DNA of 64,000 nt from an uncultured Oscillospiraceae bacterium (lineage in GTDB: Bacteria > Bacillota > Clostridia > Oscillospirales > Oscillospiraceae): contig CANQQB010000001.1 of the NCBI GenBank assembly GCA_947625845.1, positions 1 to 64,000 on the forward strand. Direction: 5' to 3'. The notes below the pieces were generated by a model. That model made no database searches, was not told the origin of the DNA, and was given only the letters and a program-made list of their open reading frames with translations. Numbering within the stretch: the first letter of the stretch is position 1; every line of letters starts with the position of its first letter. The translations under genes and the position numbers were made by a program. Below are positions 45,195 through 53,731 of the stretch, one piece after another.

Positions 45195-47432
45195 TCACTT
45201 ATGTTCGTCCGCCGCGCACTTTCTCGTCAGCAGCAGCACCAGCACCAGCGCCGCGGCGCTCCCGGCCAGCAGGGCCAGCCACAGGCCCAAATTGTTCCCG
45301 TCACCGGTGGGCGGTGACACAGCCGCCGTGCTGGTGGGCACGGCCGTAGGCGCCGCTGTAGGCGCCGCCGTGGGCGCCGCCGTGGGCGCGGGGGTAAGCG
45401 TGGGCGCTGCCGTGGGCACGGGCGTCAGGGTCGGGGTAGGCGTGGGCTCCGGCGTCAACGTCGGCGTGGGCGTGGGCTCCGGCGTCAGGGTCGGCGTCGG
45501 CGTGGGCTCAGCCGTCGGTTCGGCCGTGGGTTCAGCCGTGGGCTCCGCCGTAGGTTCGGCCGTGGGCTCGGCCGTGGGTTCCGCCGTAGGCTCTACAGTC
45601 GCCGGCGGCGTGGGCACCGTATACGCCAGCGCGTAGACAGAGAACCTGTCCGTCAGAATGGTGACGGTGGCGGGGTCCTCGTCCTGGTCGGCCAGGATGG
45701 CCGCCTCCTCGTCGCCCTCATGCAGGCGTATCACGGAGAAGGTGCGGTCCTCGGCCCGCAGCGCCTCCGGGATGCTGATGACCAACTGGAGCGTCTTGCC
45801 CTCGGCCAGCTCCGTGATGGGCGTCATGGTGCCGTCCACCGTCTTGAAAAGCTTCAGGTCCAGGTACTGGCCCACGGTGCCAATGCCGCTCAGCCTCTGA
45901 ATGGCGGTGTCCACCAGCGCCTTCTGCTCGTCGGTGACCGTGGAAGAGGCGTCCTCCAGGTCCAGCTGCACGGACACGCTCCCCGCCAGCCGGTCTTCCT
46001 CCGTCAGCAGAAGTTCCGCCAGGGTCATCCCATCCGGCAGCGTCACGTCCGGCAGATCCTCATTGCCCTTGTTGACCTGGCCCTCCACGCTGGGAACGGA
46101 CGTAGGCGCTTCCTCAACGGGCGCGGGTACCGCCGTGGGTTCCGCGGTCGGCTCCGGTGTGGGTTCCGCCGTGGGTTCCGGCGTGGGCTCTGCAGTCGGT
46201 TCCGGTGTGGGTTCCGCCGTCGGCTCCGGCGTAGGCTCCGCAGTCGGTTCCGGTGTGGGCTCCGCCGTGGGTTCCGCCGTCGGTTCAGGCGTGGGCTCCG
46301 CAGTCGGCTCCGGTGTGGGCTCCGCCGTGGGTTCCGGTGTGGGTTCCGCCGTCGGTTCAGGCGTGGGCTCCGCAGTCGGCTCCGGCGTGGGTTCCGCCGT
46401 CGGTTCCGGTGTTGCCGGGATCTCCACCGATACCTGCACAGAGGCGGTATAACCATTATAGTTGGCCGTGACGGTCAGCACCGGCGTGGTTTCCTCCGGG
46501 GCCACGGTCAGCGTCGGGCCGTCCATGTGGGAAACGCCGTCCACGGCCCAGGAAGCGCTCCCGCTCACGTCCACGCTCACCGGCCCGTCGACCGTCATCA
46601 ACCCCAGCGACGCGCCATAGGCCGTCATTCCGCCCGCAGCTACCGACCCGCTCTCCGGCCCGCCGGTCACATACAGGCTCGTCTCCGACACAGGCAGGAC
46701 GGAGAACCAGCCCATGCTGCTCCAGTCAGGACTCGGACCGCCGGTCCAGCCCACCGGCTGATGATTCATCGCATCCGTGCCGCCCTGGACCACACAGTTA
46801 TAGCCGCCGTCCACGGCAAACTCCCCGGACACGCCCTCCGCAGTCACGGCGCCGCCCATCACGGTGACCTTACCGGATATGGCCGGCATGTTGGTCATGG
46901 CGTTGCGAGCTGCCTCCATCCGGCCGTCCCCGCCTTTTGACGCGGCCCAGATGGTCAGGCTGCTCTCGTCATTCTCTTCCACGGTGATGCCGGGTACGCG
47001 CATCTTGGCGCCGTCTTTTAAGATCAAGTTGACCTCGCCGGTCACCGTGACGGCGCTGGTAAGCGTCAGCCAGGGGTCCACGCCGTCAATGGGGTCGACC
47101 ACGTACCAGCCCTCCGTCCACTCCGCAGCGTCGGCCGTGAGCACGTTGGCGGTCTCGTTTTTCATGTTCTGCTCGACCGGGTCAAAATAGTCCACGGCCT
47201 CCGTGGCCCACGCGTAGGGTGCGGGCTCAGGCACGGCCTCAGGCGCGGCCTCCTCGGGCACAGCCTCGTCGCCGTACTCCGGCATGGTATCCGGCTCGGC
47301 GGCCGGTTCCTCCCAGGGCGCCTCTTCCGCCGGTTCCTCCACCGGCGCTTCCTCCGCGTAGGCGCTCACGCCGGCAAACCCGGCCAGCAGCGCCAGGCAC
47401 AGCAACAGGGACAGTAGTCTTTTACGCTTCAT
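45195..47432 (-). CDS. cell-wall-anchored surface protein with EPT-repeat stalk
   Basis: 745 residues. Signal peptide [20 protein letters not shown], an acidic Glu/Pro linker, a YFDP...GWYVV / VNLILKDGA / LTIWAASKG module like those in the giant protein at 25950, a beta-rich region, a long PTAEPTPE repeat stalk (about 310-410), a folded domain (about 430-580; [30 protein letters not shown]), a second [13 protein letters not shown] stalk and the C-terminal signal PPTGDGNN, membrane helix and KCAADEHK tail. The ATG at 47432 with GGAGGG is the start; the track adds 41 upstream codons. Likely a sortase substrate that projects the beta domain outward. Confidence 0.85.
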   Translation of the reverse strand: MKRKRLLSLLLCLALLAGFAGVSAYAEEAPVEEPAEEAPWEEPAAEPDTMPEYGDEAVPEEAAPEAVPEPAPYAWATEAVDYFDPVEQNMKNETANVLTADAAEWTEGWYVVDPIDGVDPWLTLTSAVTVTGEVNLILKDGAKMRVPGITVEENDESSLTIWAASKGGDGRMEAARNAMTNMPAISGKVTVMGGAVTAEGVSGEFAVDGGYNCVVQGGTDAMNHQPVGWTGGPSPDWSSMGWFSVLPVSETSLYVTGGPESGSVAAGGMTAYGASLGLMTVDGPVSVDVSGSASWAVDGVSHMDGPTLTVAPEETTPVLTVTANYNGYTASVQVSVEIPATPEPTAEPTPEPTAEPTPEPTAEPTPEPTAEPTPEPTAEPTPEPTAEPTAEPTPEPTAEPTPEPTAEPTPEPTAEPTPEPTAEPTPEPTAEPTAVPAPVEEAPTSVPSVEGQVNKGNEDLPDVTLPDGMTLAELLLTEEDRLAGSVSVQLDLEDASSTVTDEQKALVDTAIQRLSGIGTVGQYLDLKLFKTVDGTMTPITELAEGKTLQLVISIPEALRAEDRTFSVIRLHEGDEEAAILADQDEDPATVTILTDRFSVYALAYTVPTPPATVEPTAEPTAEPTAEPTAEPTAEPTAEPTAEPTPTPTLTPEPTPTPTLTPEPTPTPTLTPVPTAAPTLTPAPTAAPTAAPTAAPTAVPTSTAAVSPPTGDGNNLGLWLALLAGSAAALVLVLLLTRKCAADEHK
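46093..46420 (-). repeat. 24-bp coding tandem repeat (PTAEPTPE stalk)
   Basis: Serial copies of a 24-bp unit encoding PTAEPTPE, with silent variation between copies. The unit is a multiple of three, so length changes would keep the frame. A second, less regular EPT array lies at about 45330-45600. Confidence 0.85.
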
Positions 47433-47485
47433 GTCGATCCCTCCGATCATAAACGTATGGGCAAACGCTGATCCTTTCCGGTCCC

Positions 47486-47514
47486 ACTTTAGCACACCGG
47501 AAACAAAAAGTAAA
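47486..47514 (-). promoter_or_regulatory. promoter of the EPT-repeat surface protein
   Basis: TTTACT, a 17-bp spacer and TAAAGT on the minus strand, about 50 bases before the ATG at 47432, in an AT-rich patch. Confidence 0.6.
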
Positions 47515-47545
47515 TACAAATACAAAAAGTTAATATTGTATGTGC

Positions 47546-47578
47546 AAAACCGCCCCAACGCTGAAAGCGTCAGAGCGG
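47546..47578 (-). terminator. terminator of the spoIIQ-like gene
   Basis: CCGCTCTGACGC, loop TTTCA, GCGTTGGGGCGG pair over 12 positions with G-U pairs, followed by TTTT on the minus strand, 23 bases after the stop. Confidence 0.7.
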
Positions 47579-47600
47579 CTTGTAAGCTCCTTATCCCGTT

Positions 47601-48434
47601 TTACTCCGTCCAGTCAGAGGGCAGATAGGCCGTGGGGTCGGCGGAGATGCCGTCCTCGGTCATGGCGAAGTGCAGGTGGCTGACCTGGTTGACCTCGCCC
47701 AGGGCCGTAGCCCCCACGGAGCCCACGGTCTGGCCCATGGTGACCCGATCGCCGGGCGACACAGGCGGCTGAGCGGCCAGGTTGGCGTAAACGCTGTGCA
47801 CGCCGTTTTCGTGGTCGATCTCCACCACCGTACCCAGCAGGTCGTCGTTGCGCACGCCTACCACCAGTCCGCCGGCCACGGCTGACACCGGCGTGCCCTG
47901 GTCACAGGACAGGTCCACTCCGTCGTGGGTGCGCCAGTCGGCCATGGTGCTGTCATAGAGAAGCTGCTGGATGGAGTAAGGCCGCGCCACGTCGCCCTGC
48001 ACGGGCCACACATAGCGCACCGTGCCGTCCGCGGCGGTCTGCTGTGCCTCCGGCTGTGTCTCCAGCTCCGCCGCTGTCTGGACCGCCGGGTCCGGCTCTG
48101 TCTCCGCCGTCGTCTCGGCCGCGTCATCGTCGGCGGCGTCCTGAGTCTGGCCCATGTCCATGGACTCGTCCTCCGTCATGGGCTGTTCGCCCTCGGCCAT
48201 CACGTCCACATCCTGCGCAGGCTCCGTGATATTCCCGGCCGGGAGCATGGTCACATAGGCCCCGGACACATCCACAACATCTTCCGCTGTCTCGTCTTCT
48301 ACATTAGTCCCCGCTTTGGTGAGCATGATCCACGCGGATATGCCGATCACCGCCGCACACAGGAGGAGGACTATGTAGAAGCCCTTACCCCCCAGGGACC
48401 CGGCTCTGGCGCCGGACCCTTGTTTGTTTTCCAT
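47601..48434 (-). CDS. spoIIQ: SpoIIQ-like M23 (LytM) domain sporulation protein
   Basis: 277 residues with one N-terminal membrane helix (about 19-38), a Glu/Thr/Asp-rich spacer (50-135) and a LytM domain (from about 140) with YDSTMADWRTHDGVDLSC and HLHF, so both zinc-ligand motifs are present. In sporulation SpoIIQ sits in the forespore membrane and pairs with SpoIIIAH across the intermembrane space; clostridial members keep the metal site. SpoIIQ assignment rests on topology, the DSTxxDWRTHxGxD motif and the sigma-F-type promoter upstream. A general murein endopeptidase is the alternative. GGAGGG precedes the ATG. Confidence 0.85.
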   Translation of the reverse strand: MENKQGSGARAGSLGGKGFYIVLLLCAAVIGISAWIMLTKAGTNVEDETAEDVVDVSGAYVTMLPAGNITEPAQDVDVMAEGEQPMTEDESMDMGQTQDAADDDAAETTAETEPDPAVQTAAELETQPEAQQTAADGTVRYVWPVQGDVARPYSIQQLLYDSTMADWRTHDGVDLSCDQGTPVSAVAGGLVVGVRNDDLLGTVVEIDHENGVHSVYANLAAQPPVSPGDRVTMGQTVGSVGATALGEVNQVSHLHFAMTEDGISADPTAYLPSDWTE

Positions 48435-48454
48435 TTGTTTTGACCCTCCAAAAG

Positions 48455-48500
48455 AAATTGGTGTTTCCGAAGGCTATTGTTGCCCCGGAAACACCAATTT
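48455..48500 (-). terminator. terminator of the glycolytic operon
   Basis: Perfect 15-bp arms AAATTGGTGTTTCCG / CGGAAACACCAATTT with a 16-base loop, 44 bases after the gpmI stop, followed by CTTTTGG on the minus strand. The same DNA contains the forespore-type promoter. Confidence 0.6.
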
Positions 48501-48504
48501 ATAC
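48475..48504 (-). promoter_or_regulatory. sigma-F/sigma-G-type forespore promoter for spoIIQ
   Basis: On the minus strand GTATA, a 15-bp spacer and GGCAACAATA, which fits the Bacillus forespore consensus GYATA-N15-GGNNANANTR at every fixed position. It ends 40 bases before the ATG at 48434. Confidence 0.7.
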
Positions 48505-48543
48505 AGGGTCAGGAACTTTTGCGTATGTTTGCCTTTTTGTCCC

Positions 48544-50070
48544 TCAGCCGCAGATGAGGCACTCGCCGGTCATCTCTGCGGGCTGCTCAAGGCCCATGAT
48601 GTGCAGCATGGTGGGCGCGATGTCCGCCAGGCGGCCTTCCTTGAGCTGCACGTCCCCCGCGCCGCAGACGATGAAGGGCACGGGATTGGTGGTGTGGGCC
48701 GTATGGGGCGTGCCGTCCTCGGCGCGCATCTTGTCCGCGTTGCCGTGGTCGGCGGTGACCAGCAGCACGCCGCCCATCTTCTGCACGGCGTCCCAGACCT
48801 TCCCCACGCAGGTATCCACCGTCTCCACGGCCTTCACCGCCGCCTCCATGACGCCGGTGTGGCCCACCATGTCGCAGTTGGCCAGGTTCATGATCACCGT
48901 GTCATAGGCCCCGGACTCGATGCGCTCCACGGCCTTGGCGGTGACTTCTTCCGCGCTCATCTGGGGGATCAGGTCATAGGTGGGAAACTGCTTGGGAGAC
49001 GGCACCAGCACCCGGTCCTCGCCGGGATAGGTCCGCTCCACGCCGCCGTTGAAGAAGAACGTCACATGGGCATACTTCTCCGTCTCCGCAATGCGAAGCT
49101 GCGTCATGTCCGCGCGGCTGACGATCTCGCCGAAGGTGTCCTCCAGGACGACCGGCGGGAACGCTATGGGCAGCTCGGTCATGGCCTCGTCATACTGGGC
49201 TGTGCAGACGTAATTCAGGTCAAAATGCCCCTTGGGCAGCTTGAACCCGTCGAAGTCTGGCTTCATCAGCGCCCAGGTCATCTCCCTGGCTCTGTCGGGC
49301 CGGAAGTTGGCGAAGATCACGCTGTCTCCCGCGCCGATCATGCCGTCCTTATCGCAGACGATGGGCTCCACGAACTCGTCCGTGACGCCGGCAGCGTAGC
49401 TGTCCCCCACGGCCTTCACCGGGTCCGGCTCCTGCACGCCCTCGCCGCAGACGATGGCCCGGTAGCCCTTCTCCACCCGCTCCCAGCGCTTGTCCCGATC
49501 CATGCCCCAGAAGCGGCCCTGGATGGTGGCGATCTTACCGTAGCCGATCTCTGCACAATGGTCGGCCAATTGCTGTACATAGCCCTGCCCGGAGGAAGGC
49601 GGCACGTCCCGGCCGTCCAGGAAACAGTGGACGTAGCACTGTTTCACGCCCCGCTTTTTGGCCATATCCACCAGCGCGAAGATGTGCTTGATATGGCTGT
49701 GCACGCCGCCGTCGGACAAAAGGCCCATCACGTGCACCGGGTGGCCGGTCTTGGCCGCCTCGTCCATGGCATGGCCGTAGACGGGATTTTCAAAGAAGCT
49801 GCCGTCGTCCACAGCCCGGCTTATACGGGGCAGGGGCTGGAACACCACCCGGCCCGCGCCGATGTTGGTGTGGCCCACCTCGGAGTTGCCGATCTGCCCG
49901 GCGGGCAGACCCACGTCCTCGCCGCTGGCCTGCAATTGGGTATTGGGATAATTGGCGAAGAGCCCGTCCAGCACGGGGGTGTTGGCCACGGACACGGCGT
50001 TCCACGGACCGGGCTCGGCCAGACCGAACCCGTCCATGATCAGCAGTACGGTGGGTTTTTTATCCTTCAT
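48544..50070 (-). CDS. gpmI: 2,3-bisphosphoglycerate-independent phosphoglycerate mutase
   Basis: 508 residues. Converts 3-phosphoglycerate to 2-phosphoglycerate using two Mn ions. Motifs: metal Asp in LLIMDGFG (residue 13), nucleophile Ser63 in GQIGNSEVGHTNIGAGR, FLDGRDVPP, FANFRPDRARE, and TADHGNAD near the C-terminus. The start is ATG at 50070, overlapping the tpiA stop by 11 bases; the longer track start is a TTG inside tpiA. Last gene of trmL-pgk-tpiA-gpmI. Confidence 0.96.
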   Translation of the reverse strand: MKDKKPTVLLIMDGFGLAEPGPWNAVSVANTPVLDGLFANYPNTQLQASGEDVGLPAGQIGNSEVGHTNIGAGRVVFQPLPRISRAVDDGSFFENPVYGHAMDEAAKTGHPVHVMGLLSDGGVHSHIKHIFALVDMAKKRGVKQCYVHCFLDGRDVPPSSGQGYVQQLADHCAEIGYGKIATIQGRFWGMDRDKRWERVEKGYRAIVCGEGVQEPDPVKAVGDSYAAGVTDEFVEPIVCDKDGMIGAGDSVIFANFRPDRAREMTWALMKPDFDGFKLPKGHFDLNYVCTAQYDEAMTELPIAFPPVVLEDTFGEIVSRADMTQLRIAETEKYAHVTFFFNGGVERTYPGEDRVLVPSPKQFPTYDLIPQMSAEEVTAKAVERIESGAYDTVIMNLANCDMVGHTGVMEAAVKAVETVDTCVGKVWDAVQKMGGVLLVTADHGNADKMRAEDGTPHTAHTTNPVPFIVCGAGDVQLKEGRLADIAPTMLHIMGLEQPAEMTGECLICG

Positions 50071-50830
50071 TGGCCGCACCGATGATGTCCGCAAATTCCG
50101 GCTTCAGGCTGGCCCCGCCGATGAGGCCGCCGTCGATGTCGGGCTTGGCAAGAAGCTCGGCGGCGTTCTTGCCGTTCATGCTGCCGCCGTACAAAATCTG
50201 CACGCCCTTGGCAAGCTCCTCGCCGTACAGGCCGGCCAGGACCTTACGGATGTGGCCGCAGACCTCCTCGGCCTGGTCCGCCGTGGCGGTCCGGCCGGTG
50301 CCGATGGCCCAGATGGGCTCATAGGCGATGACGACCTTCTTCATGTCCTCGGCGGACACGTCCGCGAGACCGCCCTTGATCTGGCTCTCCACGAAGCTCA
50401 GGGTCACGCCCGCGTCCCGCTGCTCCAGGCTCTCGCCGCAGCACATGATAGGGGTGATGCCCGCGCCCAGCAGGGCCTTCAGCTTGGCGTTCACCAGCTC
50501 GTCGCTCTCGGCGTGATAGGCCCTGCGCTCGCTGTGGCCGATGATGCAGTACTCCACGCCCAGGTCCTTGAGCATAGCGGCGGACACCTCGCCGGTGTAC
50601 GCGCCCTTGTCATGGGCGGACACGTCCTGCGCGCCCACCTTCACCTGGCTGCCGGCCAGGGCCGCCTTCATGGCGGGGATCAGGGGGAACGGCACGCACA
50701 GCGCGCTCTGCACGCCGTCGGCCAGCGCGGCCTTGGGGCCCAGCTCCGCCCAGAAGCCGGGGACCTCAGAGGCCAGCTTGTTCATCTTCCAGTTGCCCGC
50801 GATCAGGGCATTGCGATATTTCTTCTCCAT
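50060..50830 (-). CDS. tpiA: triosephosphate isomerase
   Basis: 256 residues, normal length. Catalytic residues are visible: Lys in GNWKMN, His in IIGHSERR, Glu in AYEPIWAIGTG; phosphate loop GGASL. Interconverts dihydroxyacetone phosphate and glyceraldehyde 3-phosphate. It lies 16 bases after pgk and overlaps gpmI. Confidence 0.97.
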   Translation of the reverse strand: MEKKYRNALIAGNWKMNKLASEVPGFWAELGPKAALADGVQSALCVPFPLIPAMKAALAGSQVKVGAQDVSAHDKGAYTGEVSAAMLKDLGVEYCIIGHSERRAYHAESDELVNAKLKALLGAGITPIMCCGESLEQRDAGVTLSFVESQIKGGLADVSAEDMKKVVIAYEPIWAIGTGRTATADQAEEVCGHIRKVLAGLYGEELAKGVQILYGGSMNGKNAAELLAKPDIDGGLIGGASLKPEFADIIGAANEG

Positions 50831-50846
50831 GACGAACTCCTCCCTC

Positions 50847-52115
50847 TTACGCGTCCTGCAGGGCCACCACGCCGGGCAGGGCCTTGCCTTCCAGGAACTC
50901 CAGGGAAGCGCCGCCGCCGGTGGAGATGTGGGTGATCTTGTCGGCGAAGCCCAGCTGCTCCACGGCCGCCGCGCTGTCGCCGCCGCCGATGATGCTCACC
51001 GCGCCGGAGCTGGCCACCGCACGGGCCACGGCACGGGTGCCCTCGGCGAACTTATCGAACTCGAACACGCCCATGGGGCCGTTCCAGACCACGGTGCCCG
51101 CGCCCTTGACGGCGTCGGCGAACAGCTCGCGGGTCTTCTCGCCGATGTCCAGGCCCTGCCAGCCGGCGGGTATCTCGCTGGACGGGACGGTCTTGCTCTC
51201 GGCGTCCGCGGCAAACTCCTTGGCAATGACCGTATCCACGGGCAGGAGCAGCTCCACGCCCTTGGCCTTGGCGGTGTCCAGCATCTGCCTGGCGAAGTCC
51301 ACCTTGTCCTCTTCCAGCAGACTGTCGCCCACCTCGTGGCCCTGGGCCTTGATGAAGGTGTAGGCCATGCCGCCGCCGATGATGATCTTGTCGGCCTTAT
51401 TCAGCAAGTTCTCGATGACGCCGATCTTGTCGGAGACCTTGGCGCCGCCCAGAATGGCCACGAAGGGACGGGCGGGATCGTCCAGGGCCTTGCCCATGAT
51501 GGACAGCTCCTTGCCGATCAGGAAACCGCTGACGGCGGGCAGATAGGCCGCCACGCCGGCGGTGGTGGCATGGGCGCGGTGCACGGTGCCGAACGCGTCG
51601 GACACGAACAGCTCCGCCATGCTGGCCAGCTCCTTGGCCAGGGCCGGGTCGTTCTTCGTCTCGCCCTTCTCAAAGCGGGTGTTCTGCAGGAGCATGATCT
51701 GGCCGGGCTGGAGCGCGGCGGCCTTGGCCTTGGCGTCGGGACCCACCACGTCGTCCGCCAGAATGACGGGTTTGCCCAGCAGCTCGCTCAGGCGCGCGGC
51801 GACCACGTCCATGCGCAGCTCGTCCAGGCTCTTCTTCCACTTTTCCTCGGTCAGCTCCGCCGGGTCCTTGCCCTTCTCGGTCTGCTTCTTGACCCACTTG
51901 TTGAAGTCGGCCTCCGGCTTGCCCAGGTGGGAGCAGGCGATGACGGCCGCGCCGTTATCCAGCAGGTACTGGATGGTGGGCAGGGCAGCGCGGATGCGCT
52001 TGTCGTCCGTGATGGCGTTGGTCTTCTTGTCCCGGGGGACGTTGAAGTCGCAGCGGAGAAGGACCTTCTTGCCCTTCACGTCCACGTCGGTCACGGTCTT
52101 CTTGTTGTAGTTCAT
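50847..52115 (-). CDS. pgk: phosphoglycerate kinase
   Basis: 422 residues. Motifs [22 protein letters not shown], the ATP-site [12 protein letters not shown] and [10 protein letters not shown], and hinge [10 protein letters not shown]. Makes ATP from 1,3-bisphosphoglycerate. Starts at ATG 52115 with GGAGG 9 bases upstream; the track frame runs into trmL. A gap gene is not adjacent. Confidence 0.97.
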   Translation of the reverse strand: MNYNKKTVTDVDVKGKKVLLRCDFNVPRDKKTNAITDDKRIRAALPTIQYLLDNGAAVIACSHLGKPEADFNKWVKKQTEKGKDPAELTEEKWKKSLDELRMDVVAARLSELLGKPVILADDVVGPDAKAKAAALQPGQIMLLQNTRFEKGETKNDPALAKELASMAELFVSDAFGTVHRAHATTAGVAAYLPAVSGFLIGKELSIMGKALDDPARPFVAILGGAKVSDKIGVIENLLNKADKIIIGGGMAYTFIKAQGHEVGDSLLEEDKVDFARQMLDTAKAKGVELLLPVDTVIAKEFAADAESKTVPSSEIPAGWQGLDIGEKTRELFADAVKGAGTVVWNGPMGVFEFDKFAEGTRAVARAVASSGAVSIIGGGDSAAAVEQLGFADKITHISTGGGASLEFLEGKALPGVVALQDA

Positions 52116-52150
52116 AGCGTATTTCCTCCATCTTATGGTTTTTAACACAT

Positions 52151-52645
52151 TTAAAAATCGTCCCCCACGGCCATGATGCCTGTCTGCAAAAGGCCGGGGA
52201 ACCCCTGCTGGCGCAGGGCTTCGTACAAGATAATGGAAGCGGAGCTGGCCAGGTTCAGGCTTCTTGCCCGGCTCTTCATTGGGATGCGCAGGCACCGGTC
52301 CCGGTACCGCTCCATGAGTGTCTCCGGCAGGCCCGACGTCTCCCGGCCGAACATAAGAGCCGCATCGTCCCCGAAGTCTGCCTGGACGTAGCTTCTGGGG
52401 GCCTTGGTGGACAACAGCCACAGGTTTTCGTCCCCGTTTTCCGCCAGGTATTCCTCCACATTCTCATACACATGCACGTCCACCAGATGCCAGTAGTCCA
52501 ACCCGGCCCGCTTCACGGCAGCGTCGGAGATATCGAACCCCAGGGGCTTGATCAGGTGCAGACTGGCGCCGGCGGCGGCGCAGGTGCGGGCGATGGCCCC
52601 CGTGTTCTGGGGTATCTCCGGGGCGTACAGGACGATGCTGTTCAT
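52151..52645 (-). CDS. trmL: tRNA (cytidine/uridine-34 2'-O)-methyltransferase TrmL
   Basis: 164 residues of the SPOUT class: [29 protein letters not shown] and the knot motif [23 protein letters not shown]. Methylates the wobble ribose of some leucine tRNAs. First gene of the glycolytic operon, 35 bases before pgk. Confidence 0.93.
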   Translation of the reverse strand: MNSIVLYAPEIPQNTGAIARTCAAAGASLHLIKPLGFDISDAAVKRAGLDYWHLVDVHVYENVEEYLAENGDENLWLLSTKAPRSYVQADFGDDAALMFGRETSGLPETLMERYRDRCLRIPMKSRARSLNLASSASIILYEALRQQGFPGLLQTGIMAVGDDF

Positions 52646-52687
52646 ACCTTTATCAAAACCGCCTATTCCTCCACTTTGTACTCTGTA

Positions 52688-52715
52688 ATTATATACGCTC
52701 GCCGGTTTTTTTCAA
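52688..52715 (-). promoter_or_regulatory. promoter of trmL-pgk-tpiA-gpmI
   Basis: TTGAAA, a 16-bp spacer and TATAAT on the minus strand, about 43 bases before the trmL ATG. Confidence 0.7.
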
Positions 52716-52743
52716 GGGCAACTTTAACATTTCTTAATAAACG

Positions 52744-52772
52744 TTGAAAAATTGTTATACTTTGTCTATAAT
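52744..52772 (+). promoter_or_regulatory. promoter of the family 2 glycosyltransferase gene
   Basis: TTGAAA, a 17-bp spacer and TATAAT, ending 20 bases before the ATG at 52793. Divergent from the trmL promoter. Confidence 0.75.
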
Positions 52773-52792
52773 ACGGCAAAGAGGTGACAGCC

Positions 52793-53545
52793 ATGGAAAC
52801 TCTGTACATCGTCGTGCCCTGCTATAACGAGGAAGAATGTCTGCCCCGGACCGCGCCGGTGTTCCGGCAGGAGCTTGCGGACCTGGCCGCCGCGGGTCTG
52901 GCCGGGCCGGACAGCCGTGTCCTTTTGGTGGACGACGGCTCCGCCGACGGCACCTGGGGCATCATCCGCTCGCTGCATGATACGGACCCCGCCTTCGCCG
53001 GTCTGCGCCTCAGCCCCAACCGGGGCCACCAGAACGCGGTGATGGCCGGGCTCATGGAGGCTCGTGCGCGCGCGGACGTGTCCATCTGCATCGACGCGGA
53101 CCTGCAGGACGATATCCGCGCCATGGGGGACATGCTGCGCAAGCACCGGGAGGGCTGCCACATCGTCTGCGGCGTGCGCTCCAGCCGGGAGTCGGACACG
53201 TTTTTGAAGCGCTTCACCGCCCAGAGCTATTACGCCCTCATGAACCTTTTCGGCGCCAAGCTCATCTATAACCACGCGGACTACCGGCTCATGGACCGCA
53301 CCGCGCTGGATAAGCTGGCCCTCTACCACGAGGACGACCCGTTTTTGCGCGGCCTGACCACCCGCCTGGGGCTGGACATCGCCACGGTGGAATACGAGCG
53401 CACCCCCCGTGTGGCCGGCGAGAGCAAATACACCCTGAAAAAAATGCTGAAACTGGCCGTGAGAGGCTTCACCTGCGGCCGCTGCAAGCCAAAGGATACC
53501 CCCAGACCCCCGGATCCACACATCGCGGAGCGGCTTTTTTCGTGA
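52793..53545 (+). CDS. family 2 glycosyltransferase (DPM1/GtrB-like) without membrane anchor
   Basis: 250 residues. GT-A fold with IVVPCYNEEECLPRT, VDDGSADGTW, the DxD-type IDADLQDD, and NHADYRLMDRTALD, as in polyprenyl-phosphate sugar synthases. Family members usually continue with two membrane helices after GESKYTLKKMLKLAVRGFT, but here the tail is CGRCKPKDTPRPPDPHIAERLFS. It therefore appears truncated or diverged at the C-terminus. The ATG at 52793 (AGAGGTG site) is preferred over the GTG nine bases earlier. Confidence 0.85.
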   Translation: METLYIVVPCYNEEECLPRTAPVFRQELADLAAAGLAGPDSRVLLVDDGSADGTWGIIRSLHDTDPAFAGLRLSPNRGHQNAVMAGLMEARARADVSICIDADLQDDIRAMGDMLRKHREGCHIVCGVRSSRESDTFLKRFTAQSYYALMNLFGAKLIYNHADYRLMDRTALDKLALYHEDDPFLRGLTTRLGLDIATVEYERTPRVAGESKYTLKKMLKLAVRGFTCGRCKPKDTPRPPDPHIAERLFS

Positions 53546-53553
53546 ATATTTAT

Positions 53554-53585
53554 CCCCTCTTCCCCGGAAGAGGGGGTCGTTTTTG
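53554..53585 (+). terminator. terminator after the glycosyltransferase
   Basis: CCCCTCTTC-CCCG-GAAGAGGGG hairpin followed by GTCGTTTTT. Confidence 0.75.
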
Positions 53586-53624
53586 TATAACATGCAAGAA
53601 GATTCATTATTATGCATTTTTTGG

Positions 53625-53646
53625 TGAATAATCTATTGTTTATTCA
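53625..53646 (+). promoter_or_regulatory. operator-like inverted repeat overlapping the -35
   Basis: TGAATAA-N8-TTATTCA. The half-sites resemble arginine-repressor boxes (TGAATAA/TTATTCA), although the spacing differs from the classical 18-bp ARG box. It covers the -35 hexamer of the amino-acid ABC promoter. Confidence 0.45.
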
Positions 53647-53664
53647 TTTAAAGCCGTTTATAAT
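53636..53664 (+). promoter_or_regulatory. promoter of the polar amino-acid ABC operon
   Basis: TTGTTT, a 17-bp spacer and TATAAT, about 68 bases before the ATG at 53732. Confidence 0.7.
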
Positions 53665-53731
53665 GCGACCATCGACCGAAACAAGGCAACACGATAACCT
53701 GATCGGAAATATTGAAAGGATGGATAACAAA

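Noticed and set aside
46093-46420. Regular direct repeats resembling a CRISPR array
   Set aside because: Units are contiguous, in frame, and encode PTAEPTPE; there are no unique spacers and no cas genes.
53476-53517. NotI- and BamHI-like sites in the glycosyltransferase tail, suggesting vector sequence
   Set aside because: Single chance occurrences in GC-rich DNA; flanking sequence continues as normal genome with a terminator and promoters.
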